A DNA stretch of 64,000 bases from Blastomussa wellsi (Eukaryota; Cnidaria; Anthozoa; Scleractinia; Plerogyridae). The notes under the pieces were generated by a model that was not told the DNA's origin, made no database searches, and saw only the letters and a list, made by a program, of their open reading frames with translations. How positions within the stretch are numbered: position 1 is the stretch's first letter; each line of letters starts with the position of its first letter. Shown piece by piece: positions 1-10,682 of the stretch. Made by a program: the position numbers and the translations under genes. Location of the stretch: NCBI GenBank assembly GCA_947652115.1, contig OX393562.1:13436573-13500572 (forward strand), in the 5' to 3' direction.

Positions 1-2830
1 AATATCAAAAGAAATGTGACGTCAATGTTTGTAAACAAGAAATATCGCAATAATAATAAACGAAGTCGTTTGCCGTACCCAAGCAATATGCTGTACTTTG
101 AAAAAAAAAAGAAAAAAAAACCGTAAAGCAAAAAAAAATTATGAAGAGCTCAGGTTTACAGAAATCAACTATAGTAATATGCCACCAATAAGGCGTAAAT
201 TCACAAGACTGCATTCCAACAAATTGATTATGAAAAGCTCCTAGAGCCCCCTTATTTCATCATGATAAGAAAATTTGTCGTCGTCACCGTCTAACGAAAT
301 ATGTGTTTCGTAAATGAAACTATTAAAAATGGAGACAATAATGCAGTTGAACTGGCAGTTGACACAAAAACCTGCTCGAAGAGACGGGTGCAGACGTTAA
401 ATGCATTTATTTTTTGTCCCTTGTGCCAGCCATACCCCAAGTTTTACATGAGATTTGCTAGCTTCGTTTTGAAATTATCATCATGTTCCCATGGTCATCA
501 TTAGGGGTATGAGGGACGAGGCTCAGAGTCACTTATCGAAGCTTTTAGTGTCGCTAGAAGAGGGATTGACTATGCGGCCACTGTGTTAATATACTAATAA
601 AGGAAATAAAGAGTTTTACGCAAATGAAATTGTACTCACCTCCTGCTATGATTTAATATCTTCTCCAATCTGTTTTGAATTTTCTCCGTCTTTTTATTCC
701 AAAAAATGACGTCGCAGATTCTGTTGGAAAGATAAATTAATACATTTTGCCTGCAATCGGAACGTACAAGATGTAATGAATAAACTGAGAAAATAAACAA
801 CCCCAGGAAATTTTAAGAAATGTTTCCCAGACCAGCGTCATATCGTGCTTGTCTGATTCGAATCAATCAATTAATCAATCAATCAATCAGTCAGTCAGTC
901 AGTAAGTGAATCAGGGTTGTCTAACACATAAACCTCAACTTTTTAGAGGGAAGGGGAAGGAAACTGTGCTCACCAATAATGCTTAACATTGCAGAGAAGT
1001 ATTTTCCATTCTTGTGGGAGTTGTTGCGTCGTGTGTGAAGACAAGCAGTACTGAAACTATTGGAAAAATAAACATAAACAGACAAGTGCTTAGTAGAGAA
1101 GCCTTTGTTACATTTTGTTTGCTGCAGCCAGACTTTGAACATCATCAAATGTATCTCAGGGGCACTTTGAAGTCCATCTGGTTGGAAATATTATCGATCG
1201 TAACGAATAAAAATTCAGAAAATGAGCAAGATTATGACAGAACGCAAAACACAGAAGTTACAGAACTGATAAATAACGATACAAGACTGTTGATTGATCA
1301 TGTAATTAATTAAAGTTAAAAATATTTAGATGTTGTAATATAACCCGAGATATGTTTGGCTGGTTGTTTGGTAGTATACATTCGTATTATCAGTGACTTG
1401 AAATGATTGTAATTCTGTCGATAAATCGTCAGCGGAGTTTTCGCCCAGCGTATGTTATGTATACATCAGCCAACAGATAAAATGCAACATATCGGGAAAA
1501 GCGTAGCCATAGCTAGATATAAACAGAGATCCCGCTGCAATGTTCTTAATTTCACATTGAAGAACTATCTACAACCAATTCCCTATAGAAATTAAAATAT
1601 TGCGGTCAAATTAAAGGCTCATTATCTTTCGAAGAACTAGGGATTCATTCTGCTATATTCTTGAATTGGTCCGAAGTGTTCGCAGAACCGACTCTGCCGA
1701 CTTTTCTAAACTTCGTCTCTTATTGACTACATTTTGCGACATGGTGCCAAGCACTTTTAATTACTTTCTTGTGACTTACCCGCTTGCTTCAGTTCACAGT
1801 TCGGACCTATTTCCCATATCTGCGACCCAGTCTTGCAGCAAAGCATGGCTTGAAGGTGAACAAGAACAGTTTCACACGTGTAGAAAACTTGAATACATTA
1901 ATTTTGAATTCAGTAAAAACCGTTAATGTGATTGGCCAATGCAAATTTGTCCGCCGCAAAGAAAAATTCTGAATCTCAAGAAACTTTGAGAAAGGTATCG
2001 TGTCAAACACTATTTGCTTGCATGTTTGTTTGACTTTTTTCACTATGAAAAGTCACATAAAATCTGCTTATGGTTTCCATTTCGACTGATTATTATGAAA
2101 TGATCTCGTGAGCACCCATTGACCTCTTCGTCCCACAAAACAGAATAATTTAATACGGTACGCGGAGCTTACAAAGTGACAAGAACTTCGAAAGCAAACA
2201 AAAGTCACCCAAATTTTCCTTTAAATTCTTCAAACCGTATGAACCAATTAAAGACGCTGAAACTTGGCAAATGTTTGGCAAGTTGAGAAAACACAATTTG
2301 CAACACTTTGCAACAGCCCAAAAACGTGTTTTCACCATTGGAGACCTACAAACCTGAGTGGTCAAGTTTTGTTAAAATTACTATACCAGTGTACGGAAGC
2401 TAAATATGGAGTGATATCACAATGATGTCATCAGGAGCTTTAGATCTCAACTTGAAAAAGTCAGCCTGACTTTGTCAAGTTCTGGCCTCTATTTGGAAAA
2501 ATACGATGAAAACTATCGTACGGCCACCCTCTTTGTTTGATATACCCGTCTCTCTATGTTCTAGGAACATTTCCTTTATGGGTGAAAGAACTTAGTCATA
2601 CTTTTGTGGCCATTTTACTAAAAAGGCTTAAAAAAAGCCGAAAAATGTCCGTGACAGTGGCCTTTTAATGTGGCATTTGAGAAAGACACTCAGAGAGTGA
2701 GTGAACGTTAATTGTTTGTTGGCCGTTTTAGATCATTGCAAAAAAACATCCTGGCTTTCGAAAAATAATCGCATTTTTCTAAAAAAAAAGAGGCTTCAGA
2801 AAATCGCTTATATCGTAGACAGTTGCATTG
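1..2830. other. non-coding stretch, no gene recognised
   Basis: AT-rich sequence with only short, composition-driven open frames on both strands. None shows a domain, repeat family or splice-flanked coding pattern that I recognise. The only clear structure is a short tetranucleotide run near 861-904. Confidence 0.6.
861..904. repeat. AATC/AGTC tetranucleotide microsatellite
   Basis: Runs of AATC pass into runs of AGTC, giving an imperfect 4-bp microsatellite of about 44 bp. No coding frame crosses it convincingly. Confidence 0.85.
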
Positions 2831-2839
2831 CATTTGATC

Positions 2840-3582
2840 GCTAAAAGGAACATTCCGTCAGACTCTAAAAAATCTCTTGATGCTTTCTTGTTTAAAAACG
2901 CGCTTTCAAAAGGGAGCTGCTTTATGCTAAATACCCGTGGGCCACCGGAACAACTGATAGATCCAAAGCCAAGACAAGTTTTTTAACCATTCTTAAATGT
3001 ATCAAGATTGAGATCTAAGCCACGATTAAGCCTGTTCACATAATACCAAATTTTTAAGAGTCTTTGCTGGCTCTACCTCGAGGCTCGACGCCACCCACGC
3101 GCAAATAATTTGGTGAGCCTGCTCGTTAATTTTGAATAGCACCCCATCATCAATATTCATCATCAATATGCATCAATATTCTCTTTAGTTTGTTTATACC
3201 TGGGTGGTATGTTTTTACCAGTTACAGCGTTTTTTCGTGAGCCCCCTCTTTTGTTTTAAATCTAATCTGCACACAGCAAAAACTGAATATAAGGAAAAGG
3301 AAAACACTATTTTTCTTCCCTCTTCAAGGTAGCGCCTACACTGAGATTTTTTTCAAACTTTGCCAATCGATTGTTTGTTTGAAATATATAAACGTGCTCG
3401 TTTAGGAGCGACAGCACTCCCTTTATACGTAGTGATTCATTGATGCGTTTATCTTTTTAGTTTTATCTTGTATCTTAACCTGTACATAGTCCAGACAATT
3501 GCAACTCGTTTTAGGTGTCCCCAATTAGCAGCAATGCTAACCCTTCTCGACAAGTAAATAGTGATTGATTGATTGATTGATA
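2840..3582 (+). mobile_element. possible 3' end of a non-LTR retrotransposon with GATT tail
   Basis: The stretch closes with a (TGAT)n run at 3562-3581, the kind of short-repeat 3' tail used by CR1/L2-like non-LTR elements. Around 2850-2950 one plus frame reads like the basic C-terminal end of such ORFs (SxxSLDAFLFKNAL), but it is too short and degenerate to prove. Called on tail type and weak similarity only; it may be simple sequence next to unique DNA. Confidence 0.25.
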
Positions 3583-4539
3583 TATCATTACGATTTTACT
3601 CACAATTAGCTTGTAAAAAACACGTTTTCTACCATTGTTTCTTTTTCAACACTGGAAATTGGTCTATATATTTATTGTACAGGAAGAAAGGTATTGCTGA
3701 GTATTGTTCAGTTCAAACAGAGAAAAAAGATAGGTCATCCTGCTCCAGATATGAAGAAAAAGCCGCCATGTTTAAATGCGCGCGCTGATTACGCGTCAAG
3801 GTCATTCCCCTGAAATAGAACTGACAATAGATTTTCGTTCAAACTTTGCCCATTTGTTGTTCATCGTGAGGGACTATAAATTTTGTAATGAAAAAGAGGG
3901 GTTCCCATATTCGTTTAGGAGCAGGAGCACCTTGAAAATACCCAATAATTCTTTAAAATATCAACTTCAGAAATGTTTTCATTTGACTAGCTCATGCCAC
4001 GTCTTATGGGAGAAGAAAAAAATAGGGAGAAAGCAAAACAAGGGAAAAAAAACTATAGATATACTGCATTGCCTTCAAGGAACAATTTAATATACGTTTC
4101 ATTATGAAAGCACACATTTCCAGTCGACCTTGATTCAACTTGTTACTAGTATGCAATGATCTCGAGGCCACAATATCTGTTTAATAAGTTCACGTTTCCG
4201 TCGATTATTTATTTTTCTGCAATGGGAATTTGTTTATATTCCTGTTATAGGAAGAAAGTGATTGCTAGTCTCAGAATCAAAGTGGCTGTGAGCCACTGAA
4301 CTCGTGAATGAAAGAGTGTAAATGGTGAGGACCAAGGACGTTGAAAAGTTGATTTACAAGTGGGGTCTACCTGAAAACAGTGCAATGTTACCGATGCAAT
4401 TTTTATAGTTGCTTAAATAAATGGCTGGATTCATAGTCAAGAAAAGATACCTTTTTTTGTCTTGGTGGTCAATTATTAAAAAGGGCGGGTAAAAAGTGCG
4501 CTTCGCTGTGAACATGTTATTAAGTTGCGCATGTTAAAT

Positions 4540-4950
4540 GGCCCTGTAACAGCAATCGTTTTATTCTTGGTTTTCATGTGACGTAATAAAATTCTGAAAT
4601 CGAAATTCGCTAGGTCTGTTAAATTTTCGTTACCACTAGGTGTAAGGTGAACTAAAAATATGTCTTTTCGCAAATTTTCAGCTCGATAGTGCCCTTCGTT
4701 TTGACAACAGAGCATTTTGAATATTTAAGTTTTCCGCCGTATTTGACATCAAGCTGAGTGCCGTGACAAAACTGTTTTGTTTAGGAAAAGCCTATGCTTT
4801 CCATTTTCAGCAGTTTGAACATTTAAGATATAATAAATGGTGTTTATGTGGAAGTATAATAGCTCACGAGACAAAAGAAGTCGATATTATAGTACAGGTG
4901 AGTTCCAGAAGGCCATATTTGTGTCCCTCAGAAGGACACAAATATGGCGT
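4540..4950 (+). repeat. dispersed repeat, copy A (second copy near 38.2-38.6 kb)
   Basis: This stretch matches 38215-38640 almost throughout, in the same orientation, for example around the shared words CACTAGGTGTAAG and GTGACAAAACTG. Both copies carry a short open frame beginning MTKLFCL, but the two predicted peptides diverge after about 60 residues and differ by indels, so I read it as a non-coding interspersed repeat. It ends in the hairpin annotated at 4912-4948. Confidence 0.75.
4912..4948. repeat. perfect 15-bp stem hairpin
   Basis: GCCATATTTGTGTCC at 4912-4926 is followed by a 7-base loop and its exact reverse complement at 4934-4948. The copy at 38.6 kb has the same hairpin with a small insertion in one arm, so the stem belongs to the repeat family and is not chance. 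Confidence 0.85.
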
Positions 4951-5641
4951 CTCCATACTGAGTTTTGTAAATTTGTGTGGAATGTTTTGGCAAATAACTC
5001 GCGAACGGTACACCGCACAGGCCTGAGAATTGGAGAAATTGTTTATTTATTTATCATCTACACTATGTGAAATTCTTAGCTTTTGTAGTTGAATTGTTTC
5101 GAATTTAGTTTTTAATTGCGTGACAGTGAAAACCACCAATAAAGCGTTATTCGCGAAATGAAACTGAAGTCAAACGCTAAATTGGTTATAAGGTGGAAGA
5201 TAGTAAATCGGCCAAATTGTCAAATGCGAAAATGTTAGTTTGAAAGCCAAAAACTCAAGAATCGTATAATTAAGATTAATTCATATATATAAGAAAAGCA
5301 AGAACTAACTATGTCGTTTGGAGGTGGGTTTGGCAAGATTTTCAAATAATTCGCGAACATGACTACAGCCTCAAATATTGTTCTCAAAGCAGGCTAGCGA
5401 GTTCACCGGGTTGCCGTGTATCTGCACCTCTACTTAGAATTGTCGCCTTAGCTTTTGTTAAAAAAAACTGTTTATTTTCGATTTGCGCAGGGTCCGGACT
5501 AGTTCAATCTCGCATTTAACGTCTTACCTTGTAAACTAAATCAAATGTTTTCTGTTTCCTTATCTGTCCTCATTGCCATATTAGATCCTTTCGATCTTTG
5601 TCCGCCATAGTTTTTTTCATTAGTAAGCCTCAAACACTGAC
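4950..5641. other. non-coding stretch
   Basis: No recognisable gene, RNA or transposon ends. Short open frames have no supporting features. Confidence 0.5.
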
Positions 5642-5646
5642 TCGCT

Positions 5647-5841
5647 CAGGGACCGCGGAGGGGGGGGGGGGGGAGGGCTGGTAAGGCCGCGGCCCCACCA
5701 CTTTTTTGCGCCCCCGCCCGCACTCAAGTTGCGGTAAAAGCGTGACAGAAACAAATCAAATACTATGATTTTATTCTTTTTATGAAAGAATTATTTTCAA
5801 TTGTCAGCCCTCCCACTTTTCACCTTGCTCCGCGGTCCCTG
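5647..5841. mobile_element. hAT-like MITE, CAGGGACCGCGGAG termini, 5-bp TSD
   Basis: A 195-bp element with 14-bp perfect terminal inverted repeats: CAGGGACCGCGGAG at 5647-5660 and its reverse complement at 5828-5841. The direct repeat TCGCT lies immediately outside both ends (5642-5646 and 5842-5846). The CAGGG terminus and a 5-bp target duplication fit the hAT5 group; it has no coding capacity. A poly-G run sits just inside the left end. The assignment to hAT is inference; the inverted repeats and TSD are seen directly. Confidence 0.85.
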
Positions 5842-5849
5842 TCGCTTGT

Positions 5850-6590
5850 GCAAATTACTGGTATCTTCGCCAGTGGAAGCAAGTGGGCGAAAATTTCCGA
5901 GCCCACAGTAATTTGGCCTGCAGTTATATTTCATGTAACGCAATACGGCGACGTTACTTTGGAGATAAACATTCAAAATGGCGGACTAGGTGTAAATCTT
6001 TTTTCTTTCTGTCAAAGAACTAGCGCTTTTGATAAATCATGTTTTTTTTAGCTGGAATGCCGTCCAAAGTGATATGATTTTCCGTTTGCGTAGACTTCAT
6101 GTTCAGGTGAGTGGAGAAAGCAAATATTTGGTTTCCTTAGCTAGACAAAGATTCACACCTTTTGGCACAGGTTTGTATTTCAACCAAGAGTTGCAAATTG
6201 CGCTTATCAAGGGAGGCGCTTTTTCGAGTAAATAGGGTTTGTGAAAAACCGTATAAAATAGAAAATTTAATGTTTAACCCAGGAAGGGATCCCCCCCCCC
6301 CCATTTAACAGAGAGATAACAAGAATTAACTTTAACACAACTTTTATTTAAAATTACAATGTCCATTTCATACATTCATGTTACTTGACTTCAGTTCTCC
6401 GATTGCATTGAATAATTACTTGAAAGATAACTTGAACAAGAGAAACTCAACGGACTGTGAAATCATAATTTTTCCGGTAAATAATTGAAAAACTCAACAG
6501 TACTTTTCAATAAATTCTCGAAAATTCTATAAGTATCACTGTAATATGTACGCGAGTTTATTCTTCGAGATTCTGAATCACCTCAGTTAA
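5850..6590. other. non-coding stretch with poly-C run
   Basis: No recognised gene. A run of about 13 C residues lies near 6290. Several in-frame short peptides lack any recognisable feature. Confidence 0.5.
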
Positions 6591-6776
6591 TCATAAATGG
6601 TATAGCAAGAGAAAATTGATTGCATTTTGAAACAAATATTAAGAATAACAAACATAACAGCTGTGAAACTTTCTGCTAACAAAACCCTTTTGACTGAACT
6701 CAATACGATTGGCAATAAACTGATACGCGAGATGGGTTTGATAAACAAGTGTCTTTTGACTGTTTCAGTTGACATT

Positions 6777-7124
6777 CTACTGAACCTGCATTTCAGAAAC
6801 AATCTGCGATTGCGCATTGTACTTCAGTTTCAAATTTTCTAGCGTGAGCAGTTTTTCAGCAATCTCACCTTCTCCAAGCGAGTTAACATTAACATCAAGG
6901 ACTGTTTCCAACACATTCTTCCTGGCCATCAATGTAAGAAATCGGCCATCTTCTTCAGCAACTACAATCTTGGCCATAATGCTCTGTTCGCATTGCGAAA
7001 GTCGCATGCTGTGGCCACAACGATCACAACGTACGATTTTCTCCGAGGTAACTTGTACCAGCTTTCTTGTACAATTTCGGCACTTGCTAAAGTGGCTGTA
7101 CCATGTGGTCAAAGTTCCTTGCAC
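6777..7124 (-). CDS. zinc-ribbon, RPA-like C-terminal domain fragment of Helitron-like element
   Basis: A 115-aa open frame with two Cys pairs, CRNC and CDRC, about 17 residues apart. This is the zinc-ribbon layout inside the C-terminal OB fold of replication protein A large subunit. The strand that follows (SIMAKIVVAEEDGRFLTLMA) has the alternating hydrophobic pattern of an OB-fold strand pair. RPA-like proteins are encoded by Helentron-type elements and would bind the single-stranded DNA intermediate. The frame overlaps the end of the 7087-7422 frame by 38 bp. This fits a deletion junction near 7090-7115 that joined the end of the Helitron N domain to this block. The apparent start Met is probably not the native start. 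RPA homology is inferred from the motif only. Confidence 0.5.
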   Translation of the reverse strand: MQGTLTTWYSHFSKCRNCTRKLVQVTSEKIVRCDRCGHSMRLSQCEQSIMAKIVVAEEDGRFLTLMARKNVLETVLDVNVNSLGEGEIAEKLLTLENLKLKYNAQSQIVSEMQVQ

Positions 7125-7422
7125 AGGTGACAGGATCTTTTTGTATAAGATCTGATTTTTGTTTCCATGTCATTTGTTTGATTTCGTCATCAGTGTAGTC
7201 TTTTTTCTCTACAATTCTACCTAAAGTTTTAAGCAGATGAGTCCATCTTGTTTCAGCAGCTGAAAAAGAGCAAAACCATGTTGGGTTGCCTAGTTGACGA
7301 ATCATAGCAAACAAGTCTTTTTTGCACTTTTCAAAATAAGGTGGTGAGCCTCTTAGATTTCTTAAAACTCTGAAACCTTCATCAAGATGTACAAGCTTAT
7401 TAAGATAATCTTCTGACTTCAA
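7087..7422 (-). pseudogene. Helitron-like N-terminal domain, truncated
   Basis: A 111-aa frame containing GNPTWFCSFSAAETRW and DPVTCARNFDHM, both hallmarks of the Helitron_like_N region that precedes the HUH Rep domain of Helitron replication initiators. Open sequence in this frame continues upstream of the Met to about 7490, overlapping the end of the 1006-aa ORF. A one-base shift near 7485 therefore probably separated what was one protein. The frame stops straight after DPVTCARNFDHM, where a full element would continue into the HPH/Rep catalytic core. The catalytic residues are absent, so no endonuclease activity is expected from this copy. Confidence 0.75.
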
Positions 7423-7480
7423 GTCACCAGCAGTGTACTTTTTCCCCTTTGTCTGACACTTTCTGAGAGAAATGCAAGCA

Positions 7481-10400
7481 CTATCCTGAATTTGCTTGAT
7501 TTGCAGTTTTTTTCAGCTTATAAAATATATTTGGGACAGACTTTGCAGCTCTTCTATCCTGACACCTTAACTCCCACTTGGCAACTGTACTGTACGATAC
7601 TGGCACCTTTCTTTTACTGTTGTCAGGTCTTTGTTTTCCACAGAATATCGTAGGGAATGATAAATATTCAGAATCTTTATCCATAAATATTCCTAAGGGT
7701 TTGTTTCCTTCTCCTGGTGCAAAGGAAATAATTTTTTCTCCATTTTCTGCTATATCTGGTTCCTGAAGTAGTGTATCCGTAACTCCTGAAGGGCGTTCAG
7801 CAACTTCACACCAGTCATCACTATCATCATTTTCATTGCCTGGATTATCAACATCAGCAGTGGAAATACTGTTTTGGCAATTTGTGTCAATTTCATCAGT
7901 TGGCAAATCACCACTGCATGCGTCAGGGTTTTGAATAAACTCACTCCAGTCTTCATGGACACTACATGTAGATTGTGAACTTAATGTGTTATCTATCCAT
8001 CCACTTTGCACTTCTATGCCTTCACTTTTGAATAAATCACTTGTTTGTACAAGATATTTTGCTGCATCTAAGACTTTCTTAGGTCTAACATTTTGAAACT
8101 GATAATGATGCTTATAGCTAAGACGTCTTTTAAGTTTTATAGGAATTGTCTGTGATTCATTGATGGGCCTTGGCAGACAGTGAACAGTAGAGTTTACATC
8201 ACTTGGTACATTCACAATGTTTCCATGAATAGACAACTGGCCACCTCTTGGTAGTTCACGGATTTGCATGAATGGGATACGAGGTGATATTAACCGTTCT
8301 TCTAATGGTGTCAAATTTAACAATTCAGGCTTCGCAGGAAAACTCATTTTATTGGGTTTAGAACAGCTCGGCAATTTGCCAGTCTTTAAATTTGAGTCAC
8401 AAGTTGTGCAAATCCATTCAGTATCATTGACACTTCTTAAACCCATGACACAAGACTTGACAACATCTTGTGAACATGCCTTGTACTTGTTAGCATTACA
8501 TTTGACTACCGAGGACCTATACCACAACTGGTCACAACAGGTACATATATATTCTGGGCCACATTCAATGTTATTGTGAAACAAACTTATCATAGAACTT
8601 TTATTGTCTTCCTGTGCTTGTAACTGATCATTGACATTTGTTGGGAGCGATGCACTTTCGTTGCTTACTATTTTCCTAATTTTAGTTTGTCTGTTTACTT
8701 GCCTAATGTGTTCTGGGTTATCTGCTTTTCGTTTCCTAAAGGTTTGTTTATCAATTTGTTTTCTGTGTTCTGGGTTCTTTGCTTTGCGTTTTCTAAACGA
8801 CTGTTTGTTAATTTCCCTTATGAGTTCTGGATTCTGTGCTTTCCGTTTTCTAAAGGACTGTTTGTTAATTTCTTTTGCATGTTCTGGGTCAGTCATGTTT
8901 CTTTTTTGGACAGCTCTGTTCTTGTTCTCCCTAGTTGCTTCATTATTATTGTACCGTTGCACAAAAGATTCATTTTCTCTTTTTCTAAATTCTGCGTCAG
9001 CTCTTCTCTTTTTCATGTATTTTTTCATGTAAGCCCTGCGCTTTTCATTTTTATCAATTACCTGTAGTTTGTCTTTAACTAAAGTTTGATCACATTGTTT
9101 CTTGCTTGGTAACTCAGAACTTCTTTTTTCTTCTGTAGACACATAATGAGTCTCACCTATGTGCCCAATGTAAATAGTTCTGCATTCTCTTGTGACAATC
9201 GCTGGTTGAACAACAGTAACAGGAGCAAAAGTGTCACTTGATTCAGCAATATGAATTGATAAATTGAGGCAATTGGCCACTGCTTGAATTATAATTGCAT
9301 CAGCCCATGTTCCCGGACGTGACATGTTATTCAAATATTCTTGCCAAGAATGGTCAGTATTACTCTCTATAAATTGTTCAGGATTATGCAGTAAATACTG
9401 AATGCCAAGGCTACGTATATAAAAATGGTTATTTGGATTGCTGTAGAGTTGGTGGGATACTGCTCGGAAAAGGCAATCTCCACCTGCGCCCACGTCAAGA
9501 GCAGTTCTATTTAATTCAGACAACCTTGTTTCTAGTAGTGAAACTGAATTGGCAACTGAGCCACCATCTGCTGGTAAATCAGTATTAACAGTGTACAGAT
9601 CTGATGGACCTGGGTTCTCTTCAACATCACCACTTAGAGATATAACTCTAAAAGATACATGATAGGTTTGTTTTAATTCTTTTAGCATTCTGTCATCAAC
9701 ATAAATGCAAAACAATGGTGACTTCTTATGCTTCAATGTCCTCAGTTGCACAACAGCTAAGTACAAGTTTGGCTTCACAAAGCACTCTTTTGAGGATAAT
9801 GCACAATTTGATCTGGCCAACCATTCAGTGAAATAATATCGATTATACTCACACAACATAAGTTTAAGCTTTGATGAATTAGGAATACATTTCTTAAGGT
9901 ATGATTTGGCAGCATTTCGTATTACTCTTGTCTTTCTAAATAGTTTGATTACTTTCCTATAAGGAATTCTGGAAGGTTCTCTTTCGCGTTTCTTTCTAGA
10001 AATATGCAACTTAGAAACAAGCCTTGCCCTTGACATCCTGTTACACTTTTCCATTTCATTTGTATGCAAAGCACAAGTGCTTATTTGTTCGTATTTGGCT
10101 TTGATTTGTACATATGTGGCTTTGATTTGCTCATATTTGGCTTTGATTTGTACATATGTGGCTTTGATTTGCTCATATTTGGCTTTCATTTGCTGACATT
10201 TGGCTATGATCACTTGGCATTTGTATTTGGCTTTCTCGCTTTCCATAGTGATGGCACAGCCCCAGCGAGCGGGGGATTCGACATACGCTCGGTACGTCTC
10301 CTTGCCTTTCAAATTACCCTGGCAAGTGAACGGTTCTTCTGATGTTTCTGTCCCTGAATATACACGGGACTTATTATGAACATCTCCATTTGTACATATA

Positions 10401-10501
10401 CAGGCATTCATAGTGCTAAAAATCTTGTTGATCACAATACACAATTCTCTCAGATCAGTGCGCAACACAAAATGGCGATTTGCAACGCTTGCACAAACCA
10501 T
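7481..10501 (-). CDS. Helitron-associated OTU-domain polyprotein with 2A-like motif
   Basis: A 1006-aa open frame. Residues 91-140 hold a short repeat alternating KAKYEQI and KATYVQI. Residues 291-299 read GDVEENPGP, a full match to the D-x-E-x-NPGP core of 2A ribosome-skipping peptides, predicting separation between Gly298 and Pro299. Residues 336-453 are an OTU-type cysteine protease: GGDCLFRA supplies Cys343 with Asp342 just before it, and THYVS supplies His452. Residues 488-610 are very basic, with four ~19-residue repeats of the type NKQSFRKRKAxNPE. Residues 650-830 contain paired Cys motifs (CTCC, CTTC) and a conserved block resembling DUF6570, which often sits ahead of Helitron N domains. 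An acidic stretch follows at 850-900. The tail (KWELRCQDRRAAKSVPNIF) leads into the Helitron N domain, but a frameshift ends the ORF. The native start is uncertain: Met1, Met31 and Met86 are all possible. Confidence 0.75.
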   Translation of the reverse strand: MVCASVANRHFVLRTDLRELCIVINKIFSTMNACICTNGDVHNKSRVYSGTETSEEPFTCQGNLKGKETYRAYVESPARWGCAITMESEKAKYKCQVIIAKCQQMKAKYEQIKATYVQIKAKYEQIKATYVQIKAKYEQISTCALHTNEMEKCNRMSRARLVSKLHISRKKREREPSRIPYRKVIKLFRKTRVIRNAAKSYLKKCIPNSSKLKLMLCEYNRYYFTEWLARSNCALSSKECFVKPNLYLAVVQLRTLKHKKSPLFCIYVDDRMLKELKQTYHVSFRVISLSGDVEENPGPSDLYTVNTDLPADGGSVANSVSLLETRLSELNRTALDVGAGGDCLFRAVSHQLYSNPNNHFYIRSLGIQYLLHNPEQFIESNTDHSWQEYLNNMSRPGTWADAIIIQAVANCLNLSIHIAESSDTFAPVTVVQPAIVTRECRTIYIGHIGETHYVSTEEKRSSELPSKKQCDQTLVKDKLQVIDKNEKRRAYMKKYMKKRRADAEFRKRENESFVQRYNNNEATRENKNRAVQKRNMTDPEHAKEINKQSFRKRKAQNPELIREINKQSFRKRKAKNPEHRKQIDKQTFRKRKADNPEHIRQVNRQTKIRKIVSNESASLPTNVNDQLQAQEDNKSSMISLFHNNIECGPEYICTCCDQLWYRSSVVKCNANKYKACSQDVVKSCVMGLRSVNDTEWICTTCDSNLKTGKLPSCSKPNKMSFPAKPELLNLTPLEERLISPRIPFMQIRELPRGGQLSIHGNIVNVPSDVNSTVHCLPRPINESQTIPIKLKRRLSYKHHYQFQNVRPKKVLDAAKYLVQTSDLFKSEGIEVQSGWIDNTLSSQSTCSVHEDWSEFIQNPDACSGDLPTDEIDTNCQNSISTADVDNPGNENDDSDDWCEVAERPSGVTDTLLQEPDIAENGEKIISFAPGEGNKPLGIFMDKDSEYLSFPTIFCGKQRPDNSKRKVPVSYSTVAKWELRCQDRRAAKSVPNIFYKLKKTANQANSG
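9605..9631 (-). promoter_or_regulatory. 2A-like translational recoding motif
   Basis: These codons encode GDVEENPGP, residues 291-299 of the OTU ORF. The motif is sufficient in known 2A peptides for the ribosome to skip the Gly-Pro bond when preceded by a suitable ~20-residue upstream segment. Here that segment is hydrophobic and helical-looking (TYHVSFRVISLS). If active, it would release a ~298-residue basic protein from the OTU part. Confidence 0.75.
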
Positions 10502-10682
10502 GTGCTTAGTCAGGTGACTTTAACGAGTAATTCCCGAACACCACCGATTGCGAAGCACAATCGATCTAGCTCCAAACACAATTAAATAAATTGACTTTCA
10601 AAATAAATGAACAACGTTTCGAGTTTATACATAAAAAAATTGGATTGTACATTAATTCTAAAAGCCTACCTGTGTTTATGAA

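Larger units (their letters stand above)
6600..10600 (-). mobile_element. Helitron-like (Helentron-type) element, deleted and non-autonomous
   Basis: Three minus-strand coding blocks in order (10501 to 6777) give an OTU protease and basic repeats, a Helitron N-terminal-type domain, and a zinc-ribbon single-strand-DNA-binding-like domain. OTU and RPA-like domains accompany Helentron-type rolling-circle transposons. The HUH Rep active site and the Pif1-like helicase that should lie between the last two blocks are missing, so the copy is an internal-deletion derivative. I could not identify the element's ends; the limits given are the coding span plus margin. Confidence 0.7.

Noticed and set aside
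8631..9067. Hydrophobic plus-strand ORFs resembling multi-pass membrane proteins
   Set aside because: Antisense of the Lys/Arg repeat in the OTU ORF; Lys codons read backwards as Phe/Leu.
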